DNA from: an uncultured Eubacteriales bacterium | Lineage (GTDB): Bacteria; Bacillota; Clostridia; Lachnospirales; Bianqueaceae | Assembly: GCA_900316145.1 (NCBI GenBank) | Contig: ONBQ01000122.1 | Span: forward strand, 1 to 34,219 | Reading direction: 5' to 3' | Length of the DNA stretch: 34,219 nt | Part shown: positions 25,179 through 32,924 of the stretch, one piece after another | How positions within the stretch are numbered: position 1 is the stretch's first letter | How the letters are laid out: each line of letters starts with the position of its first letter | Made by a program: the position numbers and the translations under genes | Notes under the pieces: generated by a model | What the model was told of the DNA's origin: nothing | The model's database searches: none | What the model saw: the letters and a program-made list of their open reading frames with translations, nothing else

Positions 25179-26911
25179 TCTTTCGCACCTCCTAACGCGC
25201 CGAAGCGGCACAGCTGACTGCAGACGCCGCAGCCAACGCACAGCGTATTGTCGATCACGGCTTTTCCGTTCTTGATACTGATGGCCGGGCAGCCAAGACG
25301 CATGCAGGACTTGCAGCCGATGCACTTGTCGGTATTTACGACCAGCGGCGGGTTATGCTTTACATATTTCAGAAGCGCGCAGGGACGGCGGCTGATGATG
25401 ACGGAGGCCTCCTTGGCGGCCAGTTCTTCCTTGATGGCTGTATCGCAGGCCGCAAGATCATAAGGATCTACTACGCGCACCCGCTGATATCCCATAGCCC
25501 GGCACAGAGATTCCAGATCGATCTTGCCGGCCGGATCTCCCTTGATGTTATAACCGGTAGTCGGATTCTGCTGATGGCCGGTCATACCGGTGATGGAATT
25601 ATCCAGGATGATGATGGTGGAATTGCTTTGGTTGTACGCTACATTGGCCAGACCGGTCATGCCGGAATGCATGAAGGTAGAGTCACCGATCACGGCGACG
25701 GTCTTTCCTTCGGATTCCTCGCCCAACGCTTTATTGAAACCATGGATGGCGCTGATGGAGGCACCCATGCACAGGGTCATTTCCATAGCGTTCAGCGGCG
25801 CGGCGGCACCTAAGGTATAGCAGCCGATATCGCCCAGGACGGTACATTTATTCTTGGCCAGCGCAAAGAACAGACCGCGGTGCGGACATCCCGCGCACAT
25901 GACAGGCGGACGGATGGGCAGGTCTTCCCCAAGCTTCTTGCCTTCATGGACTTCAGCTCCCAATACGGAAGCGACCATATTCTGAGAGTATTCTCCGCAG
26001 ATCGGGAACAGATCTTTTCCCGATACCTGGATCCCCAGAGCGCGCACATGATTCTCGATGATCGGATCGAGCTCTTCCACAACGACCAGACGGTCTACTT
26101 TTTCAGCGAAATCACGGATCTTCTGATCCGGCAGCGGAAAGACCATGCCCAGCTTCAGGATGGAGACTGTATCACCGAAGACCTCTTTGACGTACTGATA
26201 GGATGTGGAGGACGTGATGATACCAAGTTCGGTACCGCCCATCTCTACCCAGTTCAGATCGGAGGTTTCCGCCAGTTCCTTTAATTTCAAGGTGCGCTCT
26301 TCCACGAAGGGATGACGGCGGATCGCGTTAGCCGGAGACATGACATACTTCGCGATATTCTTGACATACGGTTTCGGCTTCGGAACGACACGTTCGGATG
26401 TCTCGACTACGCTCTGGGAATGGGCGATACGCGTGCACATCTTGATCAGGACGGGCGTATCAAAGGCTTCAGAGATCTCATAGGCCTTTTTCGCGAAGGC
26501 TAAGGCTTCTGAAGAATCCGCCGGCTCCAGCATCGGGATCTTGGCCGCTTCCGCGTAATGGCGGGAATCCTGCTCATTCTGGGAAGAATGCATGCCCGCG
26601 TCATCCGCGACACAAATGACCATACCGCCATTGACACCTGTATAAGAGCAAGTGAATAACGGATCAGCCGCGACATTCAAGCCTACATGCTTCATGCCGC
26701 AAAAACTGCGCTTACCGGCTAAAGATGCGCCGAAAGCGGTTTCCATAGCGACCTTTTCATTCGGCGCCCACTCACTGTAAACTTCATCAAACTTGGCCAG
26801 CTCTTCCGTGACCTCCGTACTGGGCGTTCCCGGATAGCTGGACACAACGCTGACTCCGGCTTCATACAAGCCGCGGGCTAGCGCTTTATTTCCCAACATC
26901 AATTGTTTCAT
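25175..26911 (-). CDS. iorA: Indolepyruvate:ferredoxin oxidoreductase, alpha subunit
   Basis: The large, thiamine-diphosphate and iron-sulfur subunit of the aryl-pyruvate oxidoreductase. The 578 residues start with the pyrimidine-binding region (SSYPGTPSTEV, 24-34). The middle has CAGCPHRG and the GDIGCYTLG and GDSTFMHSG motifs for the diphosphate/Mg site. The C-terminus has two ferredoxin-like clusters, CIGCKSCMRLGCP and CVGCGVCSQLC, about 30 residues apart, giving eight Cys. The first motif has a CxxCxxCxxxxCP spacing, as in IorA. Translation is coupled on both sides: ATGA overlaps with the upstream TrpR-like gene (26908-26911) and the downstream iorB. GGAAG precedes the ATG. All motifs look intact. 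Confidence 0.95.
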   Translation of the reverse strand: MKQLMLGNKALARGLYEAGVSVVSSYPGTPSTEVTEELAKFDEVYSEWAPNEKVAMETAFGASLAGKRSFCGMKHVGLNVAADPLFTCSYTGVNGGMVICVADDAGMHSSQNEQDSRHYAEAAKIPMLEPADSSEALAFAKKAYEISEAFDTPVLIKMCTRIAHSQSVVETSERVVPKPKPYVKNIAKYVMSPANAIRRHPFVEERTLKLKELAETSDLNWVEMGGTELGIITSSTSYQYVKEVFGDTVSILKLGMVFPLPDQKIRDFAEKVDRLVVVEELDPIIENHVRALGIQVSGKDLFPICGEYSQNMVASVLGAEVHEGKKLGEDLPIRPPVMCAGCPHRGLFFALAKNKCTVLGDIGCYTLGAAAPLNAMEMTLCMGASISAIHGFNKALGEESEGKTVAVIGDSTFMHSGMTGLANVAYNQSNSTIIILDNSITGMTGHQQNPTTGYNIKGDPAGKIDLESLCRAMGYQRVRVVDPYDLAACDTAIKEELAAKEASVIISRRPCALLKYVKHNPPLVVNTDKCIGCKSCMRLGCPAISIKNGKAVIDNTLCVGCGVCSQLCRFGALGGAKE

Positions 26912-27225
26912 TCTACTTCCTTGCTTTCCTCTTGATTGATTTGATCCATCCGATCCAGGATCTCACTGATGCATCCTGTTCCATAATTCAACATGCGATT
27001 GACACGGCTGATCGTAGCAGAACTGGCATTGGTCTTCTCTTTGATCTCCGTATAGACCTGATCATGGTGAAGCATGGTCGCGACTTCAAATCGTTGTTCG
27101 ATGGACCGAAGCTCGGTCATGGCGCAGAGATCCTCAAAAAACTGCCGGCATTCTTCCAGGTCTTTCAGCTGCAGAATGGCTTTATACAAAGCATCGTCAT
27201 GCTTTCTCGTGATCTGTTTGCTCAT
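26908..27225 (-). CDS. TrpR-like (YerC/YecD family) regulator
   Basis: A 105-residue all-helical DNA-binding protein of the TrpR-like YerC/YecD family. The N-terminal helices (about 8-45) are followed by EQRFEVATMLHHDQVYTEIKE and a helix-turn-helix at about 55-80 (TEIKEKTNASSATISRVNRML), matching the TrpR fold. TrpR in E. coli is a tryptophan-sensing repressor. The YerC group lacks a firmly known ligand. Here it is the first gene of the ior operon and overlaps iorA by ATGA, so it is a likely autoregulator of aryl-pyruvate oxidation. The start at 27225 has only a distant AAGGA (about 12 bases), so translation may be weak. Confidence 0.88.
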   Translation of the reverse strand: MSKQITRKHDDALYKAILQLKDLEECRQFFEDLCAMTELRSIEQRFEVATMLHHDQVYTEIKEKTNASSATISRVNRMLNYGTGCISEILDRMDQINQEESKEVE

Positions 27226-27268
27226 GCTAGAAATATTCCTTTCCCCATGCGCGTACTTTTACTTCTAT

Positions 27269-27297
27269 ATCATATCATCTTTTTTGCAAATAGTAAA
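27269..27297 (-). promoter_or_regulatory. Promoter of the TrpR-like/iorAB operon
   Basis: Minus strand TTTACT (27292-27297), a 17-bp spacer and TATGAT (27269-27274). The site is AT-rich and moderately conserved. Confidence 0.6.
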
Positions 27298-27315
27298 CAA
27301 AAAATTGTTCAATGC

Positions 27316-27344
27316 TTTAAACTATCGAAAAAATGTTGTATACT
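27316..27344 (+). promoter_or_regulatory. Promoter of the GntR-type regulator gene
   Basis: TTTAAA (27316-27321), a 17-bp spacer and TATACT (27339-27344). Start codon 23 bases downstream, with AAGGAGG at 27351-27357. Confidence 0.55.
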
Positions 27345-27366
27345 GGAGTAAAGGAGGCATCCCTTT

Positions 27367-28413
27367 ATGGATCATACTTCATTGAAATACCAGCTTATCC
27401 AGAAAGATCTGAAGGCCCGGATCGAAAGCGGCGAATTCGCAGAAGGCTCAAGTCTTCCTTCCGAGCGCCGTCTGAGCCAGGATTATGGCGTGCAGCGGGA
27501 AACCTTGCGCAAAGCCTTGAAACTGCTCCGCGATGAGGGATATGTGGCGGCGGTCCCCGGATCCGGCAACCGGGTCATCTACCACGCGCAGGAACCGGCG
27601 GAATCTCCCTCACGGATGATCGCTTTCATCATCTCCGGCGATATGGACCGGCAGGCGCAGCTCTACCATATCCAGGTCTGCAACTACCTGGAAGATTACT
27701 TCCGTCCCCGGCAGATCAATGTTCTCTTTGCCAAGCTGGGGAGCGGCGAAGAAATGCCATCCATCCTGACCCGGACCGACCGCATCTACGGGATCATCTG
27801 GGTCTCCCATATCGAAGAACGATTTCTGGAAGAAGCCAGAAAGGCTTCTATCCCCTGCCTGCAGCTGGCATCAGACTACCCTCTCTTCCCTCGAATCAAC
27901 TATGCGGATTTTGCTGCCGGCTTTGACGCGACCAAGCATCTGCTTTCTCAAGGGTGCCGGCGTATCGCCTTTATAGGCGGTATTCGTGGTTCGGTCACCC
28001 GGGAGCGCTATCACGGGTATCTGGAAGCCCTTGCGACCTATGGTCTGACTCCGGACAAGAACCTGGTCATCGAGGGCGACTGGTCCTATACAGCGGGACA
28101 GCTGGCTGCCAGACGTCTTCTTCAGCAGACTCCCTTGGTGGACGGTGTGCTTGGCAGCAATGACATGACAGCGATCGGCGCCTTGAAAACGTTTCAGGGG
28201 GCCGGTCTTCAGATCCCGCAGCAGATCCGCGTGATCGGCATCGATAATATCGACGAGGGAAAAAGCTGTGTTCCCTCTTTATCCACGATCGCGGTCAGTC
28301 AGAAGGACATTGCCCGCACCGCGTATCTGCTTATGCTGGAGCTTTTAGAAGGCCGTCCCGTTCCGGAAGAGATCATCATCCCCGGCCATCTGATCATCCG
28401 TGAATCCACTTGA
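27367..28413 (+). CDS. GntR-type DNA-binding domain fused to LacI-type sugar-binding domain
   Basis: A 348-residue transcription regulator, built like AraR. Residues about 5-75 form a GntR winged helix (SSLPSERRLSQDYGVQRETLRKALKLLRDEGYV is the characteristic span). Residues 82-348 form a periplasmic-binding-protein-like domain with a LacI-type core (RIAFIGG, GVLGSNDMTAIGAL and VIGIDNIDEG). It should bind DNA as a dimer and release it when a sugar binds. It lies directly upstream of alpha-galactosidase and sulfatase, its probable targets. The stop TGA (28411-28413) is part of the galactosidase -35 box. The effector may be galactose, melibiose or a related galactoside (inference). Confidence 0.93.
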   Translation: MDHTSLKYQLIQKDLKARIESGEFAEGSSLPSERRLSQDYGVQRETLRKALKLLRDEGYVAAVPGSGNRVIYHAQEPAESPSRMIAFIISGDMDRQAQLYHIQVCNYLEDYFRPRQINVLFAKLGSGEEMPSILTRTDRIYGIIWVSHIEERFLEEARKASIPCLQLASDYPLFPRINYADFAAGFDATKHLLSQGCRRIAFIGGIRGSVTRERYHGYLEALATYGLTPDKNLVIEGDWSYTAGQLAARRLLQQTPLVDGVLGSNDMTAIGALKTFQGAGLQIPQQIRVIGIDNIDEGKSCVPSLSTIAVSQKDIARTAYLLMLELLEGRPVPEEIIIPGHLIIREST

Positions 28414-28439
28414 CGCTGCCCGGATCCTGAGTTTATAAT
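28410..28439 (+). promoter_or_regulatory. Promoter of the alpha-galactosidase/sulfatase operon
   Basis: TTGACG (28410-28415), an 18-bp spacer and a perfect TATAAT (28434-28439). The -35 overlaps the stop codon of the upstream regulator gene. Confidence 0.78.
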
Positions 28440-28445
28440 GGGATC

Positions 28446-28515
28446 GAACCGACTTTGAACCGTACTCTGGTATCACAGATACCGGTTCCAACTTCTCCGA
28501 ACTTCGGAACTTTTT
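28446..28515 (+). promoter_or_regulatory. Structured leader with repeated GAACCG boxes before alpha-galactosidase
   Basis: GAACCG occurs at 28446-28451 and 28457-28462 (11-bp pitch) and inverted as CGGTTC at 28483-28488. GGTATC-ACA-GATACC (28469-28483) is a perfect 6-bp inverted repeat. Further on, GTTCC (28485-28489) can pair with GGAAC (28506-28510), and five T follow (28511-28515) just before AAGGAGG. The two foldings share the bases of GGTTC. This could be an operator for the GntR-type regulator, an attenuator, or both. The stems are short. Confidence 0.45.
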
Positions 28516-28527
28516 AAGGAGGCTTTT

Positions 28528-30714
28528 ATGAGCATCATATTCCAAGAGTCCACTCGGACATTCCGCCTGAACGCGAAAAACACGACCTATATGTTTAAGA
28601 TCCTAGATGATGAAGGATTTATGGCCCACGCCTATTGGGGCAAGAAACTCAGTGATACTGACGCGTCCTATATCGTACGCCGCATCCCCTCTCCCTCTGT
28701 GATGGAAAGAGAACGGGCTACCATTCTGGATACCATGCCGCAGGAATTCCCGTCTGAAGATGTCGGTGATTTCCGAGAGGCTGCTTTTGGGCTTCTTGAC
28801 AGCGAAGGTCATGAAGGATGCTCTCTTCTCTATGATTCTCATGCCATCTATCCCGGCAAGCCGGCGCTTAGCGGCCTGCCTGCCACATTCGGTTCCGAAA
28901 AAGACTGCGAGACCCTGGAACTCACATTGAAAGACCCGGTCCTTGGCATCAAAGCCATCCTGCTCTATACGGTTTTTGAAGATCTGGATGTCATTGCCCG
29001 CAGCGTACGGATCGTAAATGAAGGAAAGGCTCCTGTCCGCCTGACCCGGGTTCTGTCCGCCAGTGTTGATTTTGACCGGGAAGACCTGGATATGGTGTCC
29101 CTGTGGGGCGGCTGGGCCCGTGAAAACAACGCGCAGCGTGTTCCCATTCAGCACGGGATCCAGAAGGTCGAATCCGCCCGCGGTGAATCCAGCAACACCT
29201 ACCATCCGTTCATGGCTTTGATGGCTCATGACGCGACAGATGACTTTGGCGAAGTCTATGGCTTTAACTTCGTCTATTCCGGCAACTTCATCGCCGAAAC
29301 GCAAAAAGAACAGCACGGCTATATCCGTGCGCTCATGGGCATCAACCCGCAGCACTTCGGCTGGAAACTGGTCCCCGGTGATTCTTTCCAGGCTCCGGAA
29401 GTCATTCTGGTCCATTCATCCGAGGGTCTGTCCGGGATGACGCGCACCTATCACGATCTGTACCGGCAGCACCTGGTCCGCGGAAAGTACGCGCATGCTC
29501 TGCGTCCGGTCCTCATCAACAACTGGGAAGCGACCTATTTTGATTTCAATACCGAAAAGCTCCTGGAGATCGCCTCTTTGGCGGCCAAACAAGGCATCGA
29601 ACTGTTCGTCATGGATGACGGATGGTTCGGCTCCCGCCGTTCTGACAACGCCGGTCTGGGCGACTGGTATGTCTGCGAAGATGTACTGCCGGGCGGTCTG
29701 AAGCCCTTGGCGGATGGCATCAACGCCCTTGGCATGAAATTCGGTCTGTGGATCGAGCCGGAAATGGTCAACGAAGATTCCGACCTGTACCGCGCGCATC
29801 CGGACTGGGCGATCCAGATCCCGGGACGCAAGCACAGCCGCAAGCGCAACCAGCTGGTCCTGGACTTCTCCCGCAAGGAAGTCGTTGACTATATCTATGG
29901 CATGATCCATAAAGTGCTTTCCAGCACCAATGTGGAATATGTCAAGTGGGATATGAACCGCACCCTCACCAATCTGGGCTCTTACGCTCTGGACGCCGAT
30001 CGCCAGCAGGAACTCTCCCATCGTTATGTCCTGGGGGTATATGATATGCAGAACCGCCTGACAACGGACTTCCCCCAGATCCTTCTGGAGAACTGCTCCA
30101 GCGGCGGTGCCCGTTTTGACCCCGGTATGCTCTACTATAGCCCGCAGATCTGGACTTCTGATAATACCGATGCCATTGCCCGACTGAAGATCCAGGCCGG
30201 TACGGCTCTTATGTATCCGCTGTCTACGATCGATGCCAACATCAGCATCGTGCCCAATCATCAGACCGGCCGTATCACCCCGTTCACCACGCGCGGCGAT
30301 GTTGCTATGTGCGGCACCTTTGGCTACCAGCTGGATATCACCAAGCTGACTGAGGAGGAACTGAGCCTCATCCCGAAGCAGGTCGAGAACTACCATCGTT
30401 TCAATCCGCTGGTCACGACCGGTGATTATTACCGCCTGCATGATATTTTCACTCAGGACAGCTGGGACAGCTGGATGATCGTTGCCAAGGACCGTTCCGA
30501 AGCGCTCGTCACCTATGTGCAGATCCTGGCCCAGGGCGGCGACATGATCTTCCCAAAGGTCCGCCTGAAGGGGCTGGAAGCTGACAGCTTCTACCGGATC
30601 GAAGGAACTGACACCGTCGTATCCGGCCAGCTGCTGATGCAGTCCGGTCTGCAGATCGATCTTAAGCGCGGCGACTATGTGTCCGCTTCCGTGCACCTGA
30701 TCCGCGAGGCATAA
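28528..30714 (+). CDS. GH36 alpha-galactosidase
   Basis: A retaining exo-alpha-galactosidase of glycoside hydrolase family 36, 728 residues, matching the Geobacillus/Lactobacillus group. The N-terminal beta-sandwich domain (1-310) precedes the TIM barrel. The nucleophile is D475 in YVKWDMNR and the acid/base is D545 in WTSDNTD. Their 70-residue separation equals that of characterised GH36 enzymes. Other conserved motifs are FVMDDGWFG (360-368), GLWIEPEMV (406-414), LDFSR (445-449) and ENCSSGGARFD (521-531). No signal peptide, so raffinose-, melibiose- or glycan-type galactosides are probably cleaved after import. AAGGAGG is seven bases before the ATG. The sulfatase gene follows after 42 bases. 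Confidence 0.96.
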   Translation: MSIIFQESTRTFRLNAKNTTYMFKILDDEGFMAHAYWGKKLSDTDASYIVRRIPSPSVMERERATILDTMPQEFPSEDVGDFREAAFGLLDSEGHEGCSLLYDSHAIYPGKPALSGLPATFGSEKDCETLELTLKDPVLGIKAILLYTVFEDLDVIARSVRIVNEGKAPVRLTRVLSASVDFDREDLDMVSLWGGWARENNAQRVPIQHGIQKVESARGESSNTYHPFMALMAHDATDDFGEVYGFNFVYSGNFIAETQKEQHGYIRALMGINPQHFGWKLVPGDSFQAPEVILVHSSEGLSGMTRTYHDLYRQHLVRGKYAHALRPVLINNWEATYFDFNTEKLLEIASLAAKQGIELFVMDDGWFGSRRSDNAGLGDWYVCEDVLPGGLKPLADGINALGMKFGLWIEPEMVNEDSDLYRAHPDWAIQIPGRKHSRKRNQLVLDFSRKEVVDYIYGMIHKVLSSTNVEYVKWDMNRTLTNLGSYALDADRQQELSHRYVLGVYDMQNRLTTDFPQILLENCSSGGARFDPGMLYYSPQIWTSDNTDAIARLKIQAGTALMYPLSTIDANISIVPNHQTGRITPFTTRGDVAMCGTFGYQLDITKLTEEELSLIPKQVENYHRFNPLVTTGDYYRLHDIFTQDSWDSWMIVAKDRSEALVTYVQILAQGGDMIFPKVRLKGLEADSFYRIEGTDTVVSGQLLMQSGLQIDLKRGDYVSASVHLIREA

Positions 30715-30756
30715 TATCCTGGCAAACTTTTGACAAGAAGAAAAGGAGGCATATGT

Positions 30757-32190
30757 ATGGATCGTCCTAACGTATTATTGATCCTTTGCGATGAAATGCG
30801 CGGCGATTGCCTGGGGATAGCCGGTCATCCGGATGTAAAGACTCCCTGGCTGGATACTTTGGCCTCTTATGGCGTTCGATATCCGAACGCCTTTTCTTCC
30901 TGCCCTACCTGCATTCCCGCCCGCGCCGCGATCCACACCGGCATGAGCCAGGAGCATCACGGACGCGTTGGATACCAGGACGGTGTAGCCTGGCGCTATC
31001 CACATACCTTGGCCGGAGAGTTTACCGCCGCCGGCTATCAGACAGCCTGTGTCGGGAAGATGCATGTGCACCCGCTGCGCAATACCCTGGGGTATGAGCA
31101 GGTGGAACTGCATGATGGGTATCTGCACTACTACCGCAGGCCGGACACGCCCGGTTACGAAGACCAGCGTCTGGCCGATGATTACTTCTACTGGCTGAAG
31201 GAACAGCTTGGTCCTGCGGCGGACGTGACTGACAGCGGCTTGGACTGCAATGCCTGGGTGGCCCGTCCCTGGCCGTACGAAGAGCGCCTGCATCCGACCC
31301 ATTGGGTCACGGACCGGTCTCTGGATTTCTTCCGCAGGCGGGACCGGAACAAGCCGTTTTTCCTGACCGTCTCTTATGTCCGCCCCCATGCTCCGTATGA
31401 TCCGCCTCAGGTTTACTGGGATATGTACAAGGATCAGACGTTCTCAACTGTCTCCGTTGGCGACTGGGCTGATGCCCCGGCTGCCGGCCGTATTGCCAAT
31501 TCCGAATCGGCGCCTTCCGATCCGGAGCTTCTGCGTCAGGCCCGCATCGGGTATTATGGCTGCATCACACAATTGGATCACGAGATCGGACGGCTGTATA
31601 TGTCGTTGCTGGAACAGCAGCTCCTAAGCAATACAGTCATCTTATTTGCTTCCGATCACGGTGAAATGCTCGGAGACCACCATTTTACAAGAAAGTCTCT
31701 TCCCTATCAGGGCAGCATCCAGGTTCCCATGATCCTGTGCGGTCCCACCGTTTTCGGCCGGGAAGGCACCGTCGATCCCCGTATCGTGGAGCTTCGGGAC
31801 ATCATGCCGACCTTGCTTTCCAGCGCAGGCGCGCCGGTTCCCGATTCCGTAGATGGTGTGGATATCGTCAATGGTCCTAAGCGTACCTATCTGCACGGCG
31901 AGCATCTGCGTGGGGATCTGTCCCATCATTTCATCGTCACACAGAAGGACAAATATATCTGGTTCTCAGTGACCGGAAAGGAACAGTATTTTGATCTGGA
32001 AAGCGACCCCAGAGAACTCCATGACCGGATCCAAGATCCGGCCGTCCAGGACCGCATCCTGGAGCTTCGCGCTCTTATGACTGAATGCCTGAAAGACCGG
32101 GAAGAAGGATTTGTGGAGGTCAGGAACGAAGCCCCTCAACTGATACCGGGCCGTCCGCTGGTCAGTATCCTGAAAAACAGCCGTATCTGA
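30757..32190 (+). CDS. Sulfatase (type I, Cys-type formylglycine)
   Basis: Removes sulfate ester from a carbohydrate or aryl substrate. The 477-residue alkaline-phosphatase-fold protein begins MDRPNVLLILCDEMRGD, with D12 and E13 at the metal site. The nucleophile motif is C52-I-P-A-R, the cysteine form that must be converted to formylglycine. The second metal pair is D300-H301 in FASDHGEMLGD, and SLPYQGSIQVP follows. The sulfatase-modifying enzyme is not in the window. There is no signal peptide, so it acts inside the cell. I chose the ATG at 30757: AAAGGAGG stands seven bases before it, while a TTG at 30730 would place that site inside the gene. Co-transcribed with GH36; a galactose-sulfate substrate is plausible but not shown. 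Confidence 0.92.
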   Translation: MDRPNVLLILCDEMRGDCLGIAGHPDVKTPWLDTLASYGVRYPNAFSSCPTCIPARAAIHTGMSQEHHGRVGYQDGVAWRYPHTLAGEFTAAGYQTACVGKMHVHPLRNTLGYEQVELHDGYLHYYRRPDTPGYEDQRLADDYFYWLKEQLGPAADVTDSGLDCNAWVARPWPYEERLHPTHWVTDRSLDFFRRRDRNKPFFLTVSYVRPHAPYDPPQVYWDMYKDQTFSTVSVGDWADAPAAGRIANSESAPSDPELLRQARIGYYGCITQLDHEIGRLYMSLLEQQLLSNTVILFASDHGEMLGDHHFTRKSLPYQGSIQVPMILCGPTVFGREGTVDPRIVELRDIMPTLLSSAGAPVPDSVDGVDIVNGPKRTYLHGEHLRGDLSHHFIVTQKDKYIWFSVTGKEQYFDLESDPRELHDRIQDPAVQDRILELRALMTECLKDREEGFVEVRNEAPQLIPGRPLVSILKNSRI

Positions 32191-32209
32191 TATAAATTCT
32201 GCAACATAA

Positions 32210-32249
32210 AAGACCGACATCTTCCGCGAAGATATCGGTCTTGTTTTTT
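32210..32249. terminator. Terminator between the sulfatase and VanX-like genes
   Basis: Arms 32210-32224 and 32228-32242 form a 15-bp stem with one mismatch and a 3-nt loop, with GTTTTTT (32243-32249) after it on the plus strand. It can act weakly in the other direction for the convergent gene. Confidence 0.88.
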
Positions 32250-32907
32250 ATCGTTTCATGTAAGCCGTCGATACCGGGAACTCAAAATAGGTATCCGGAA
32301 ACGGCTCATCTTTCAAGGAAAAATGCCACCATTCGCAGCTAAGAGGCTGGAACCCGTTACGCACCATCGCCTTCTGAAGGAACATACGATTCTCATACTG
32401 TTCCTGCGTCACTCCCTTATGATCCGGATGAGATACCTCGCTGAACAGATCGAAGGGACTTCCCATATCCACCTCTTTGCCGGTCTTCATGTCGAGCAGA
32501 GTCAGATCCACAGCACTCCCCCTGCTATGGCTGGACTGCTTCGCGATATAGCCTTTCGCGAAGAGCTCCTGCTTTTCCAGATCCGGGTAAAAAAACGGTT
32601 TCATGCGCAGATCCAGGTCATCGATGCCCCACAGCACAAAATGCTTAACGGCGGATGCCGGGCGGTAGGCGTCAAAGACTTTCAACCGGAATCCCTGGGC
32701 ATTGACCTCATTGCTGACACTTTTCAAAGCGCGCGCCGCTTCAATGGTCAAAAGGGCGACAGGCTCTTCATATCCATCGATCCTCTCCCCGATAAAATTG
32801 TAGGTGGAATGATACCGGATCTCCTGGATGATGCCCGGAACGAAATCCCCCAGCACGACAAAATGCGAAGGATCCATCGTAACCTTATGCTTATAATCCA
32901 CTTCCAT
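32248..32907 (-). CDS. D-alanyl-D-alanine dipeptidase (VanX/DdpX type)
   Basis: A zinc dipeptidase that splits D-Ala-D-Ala. The 219-residue sequence has the VanX signature: R82 in DAYRP, then the zinc ligands H127 and D134 in SSHSRGSAVDL, and the catalytic E192 with zinc ligand H195 in CEWWHF. No signal sequence is present, so the protein is cytoplasmic. It lacks vanH/vanA ligase genes around it, so a role in peptidoglycan turnover or D-Ala nutrition is more likely than vancomycin resistance. It starts 17 bases after the DUF1015 gene stop, with GAGGGG seven bases upstream, so the two are probably co-transcribed. Convergent with the sulfatase gene. Confidence 0.92.
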   Translation of the reverse strand: MEVDYKHKVTMDPSHFVVLGDFVPGIIQEIRYHSTYNFIGERIDGYEEPVALLTIEAARALKSVSNEVNAQGFRLKVFDAYRPASAVKHFVLWGIDDLDLRMKPFFYPDLEKQELFAKGYIAKQSSHSRGSAVDLTLLDMKTGKEVDMGSPFDLFSEVSHPDHKGVTQEQYENRMFLQKAMVRNGFQPLSCEWWHFSLKDEPFPDTYFEFPVSTAYMKR

Positions 32908-32924
32908 GATGATCCCCTCTCTGA

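Noticed and set aside
24612-25325. Longer form of iorB starting at 25325
   Set aside because: The extra 49 residues lie inside iorA and are basic and unrelated to the family. AGGAGG points to the ATG at 25178.
29416-30696. 426-codon antisense frame under the alpha-galactosidase
   Set aside because: The sense strand encodes an intact GH36 enzyme with all catalytic motifs; the antisense product has low-complexity, family-free sequence.
32248-32907. Vancomycin resistance cassette
   Set aside because: Only a VanX-like dipeptidase is present. No vanH, vanA/B-type ligase, or vanRS genes are in the window.
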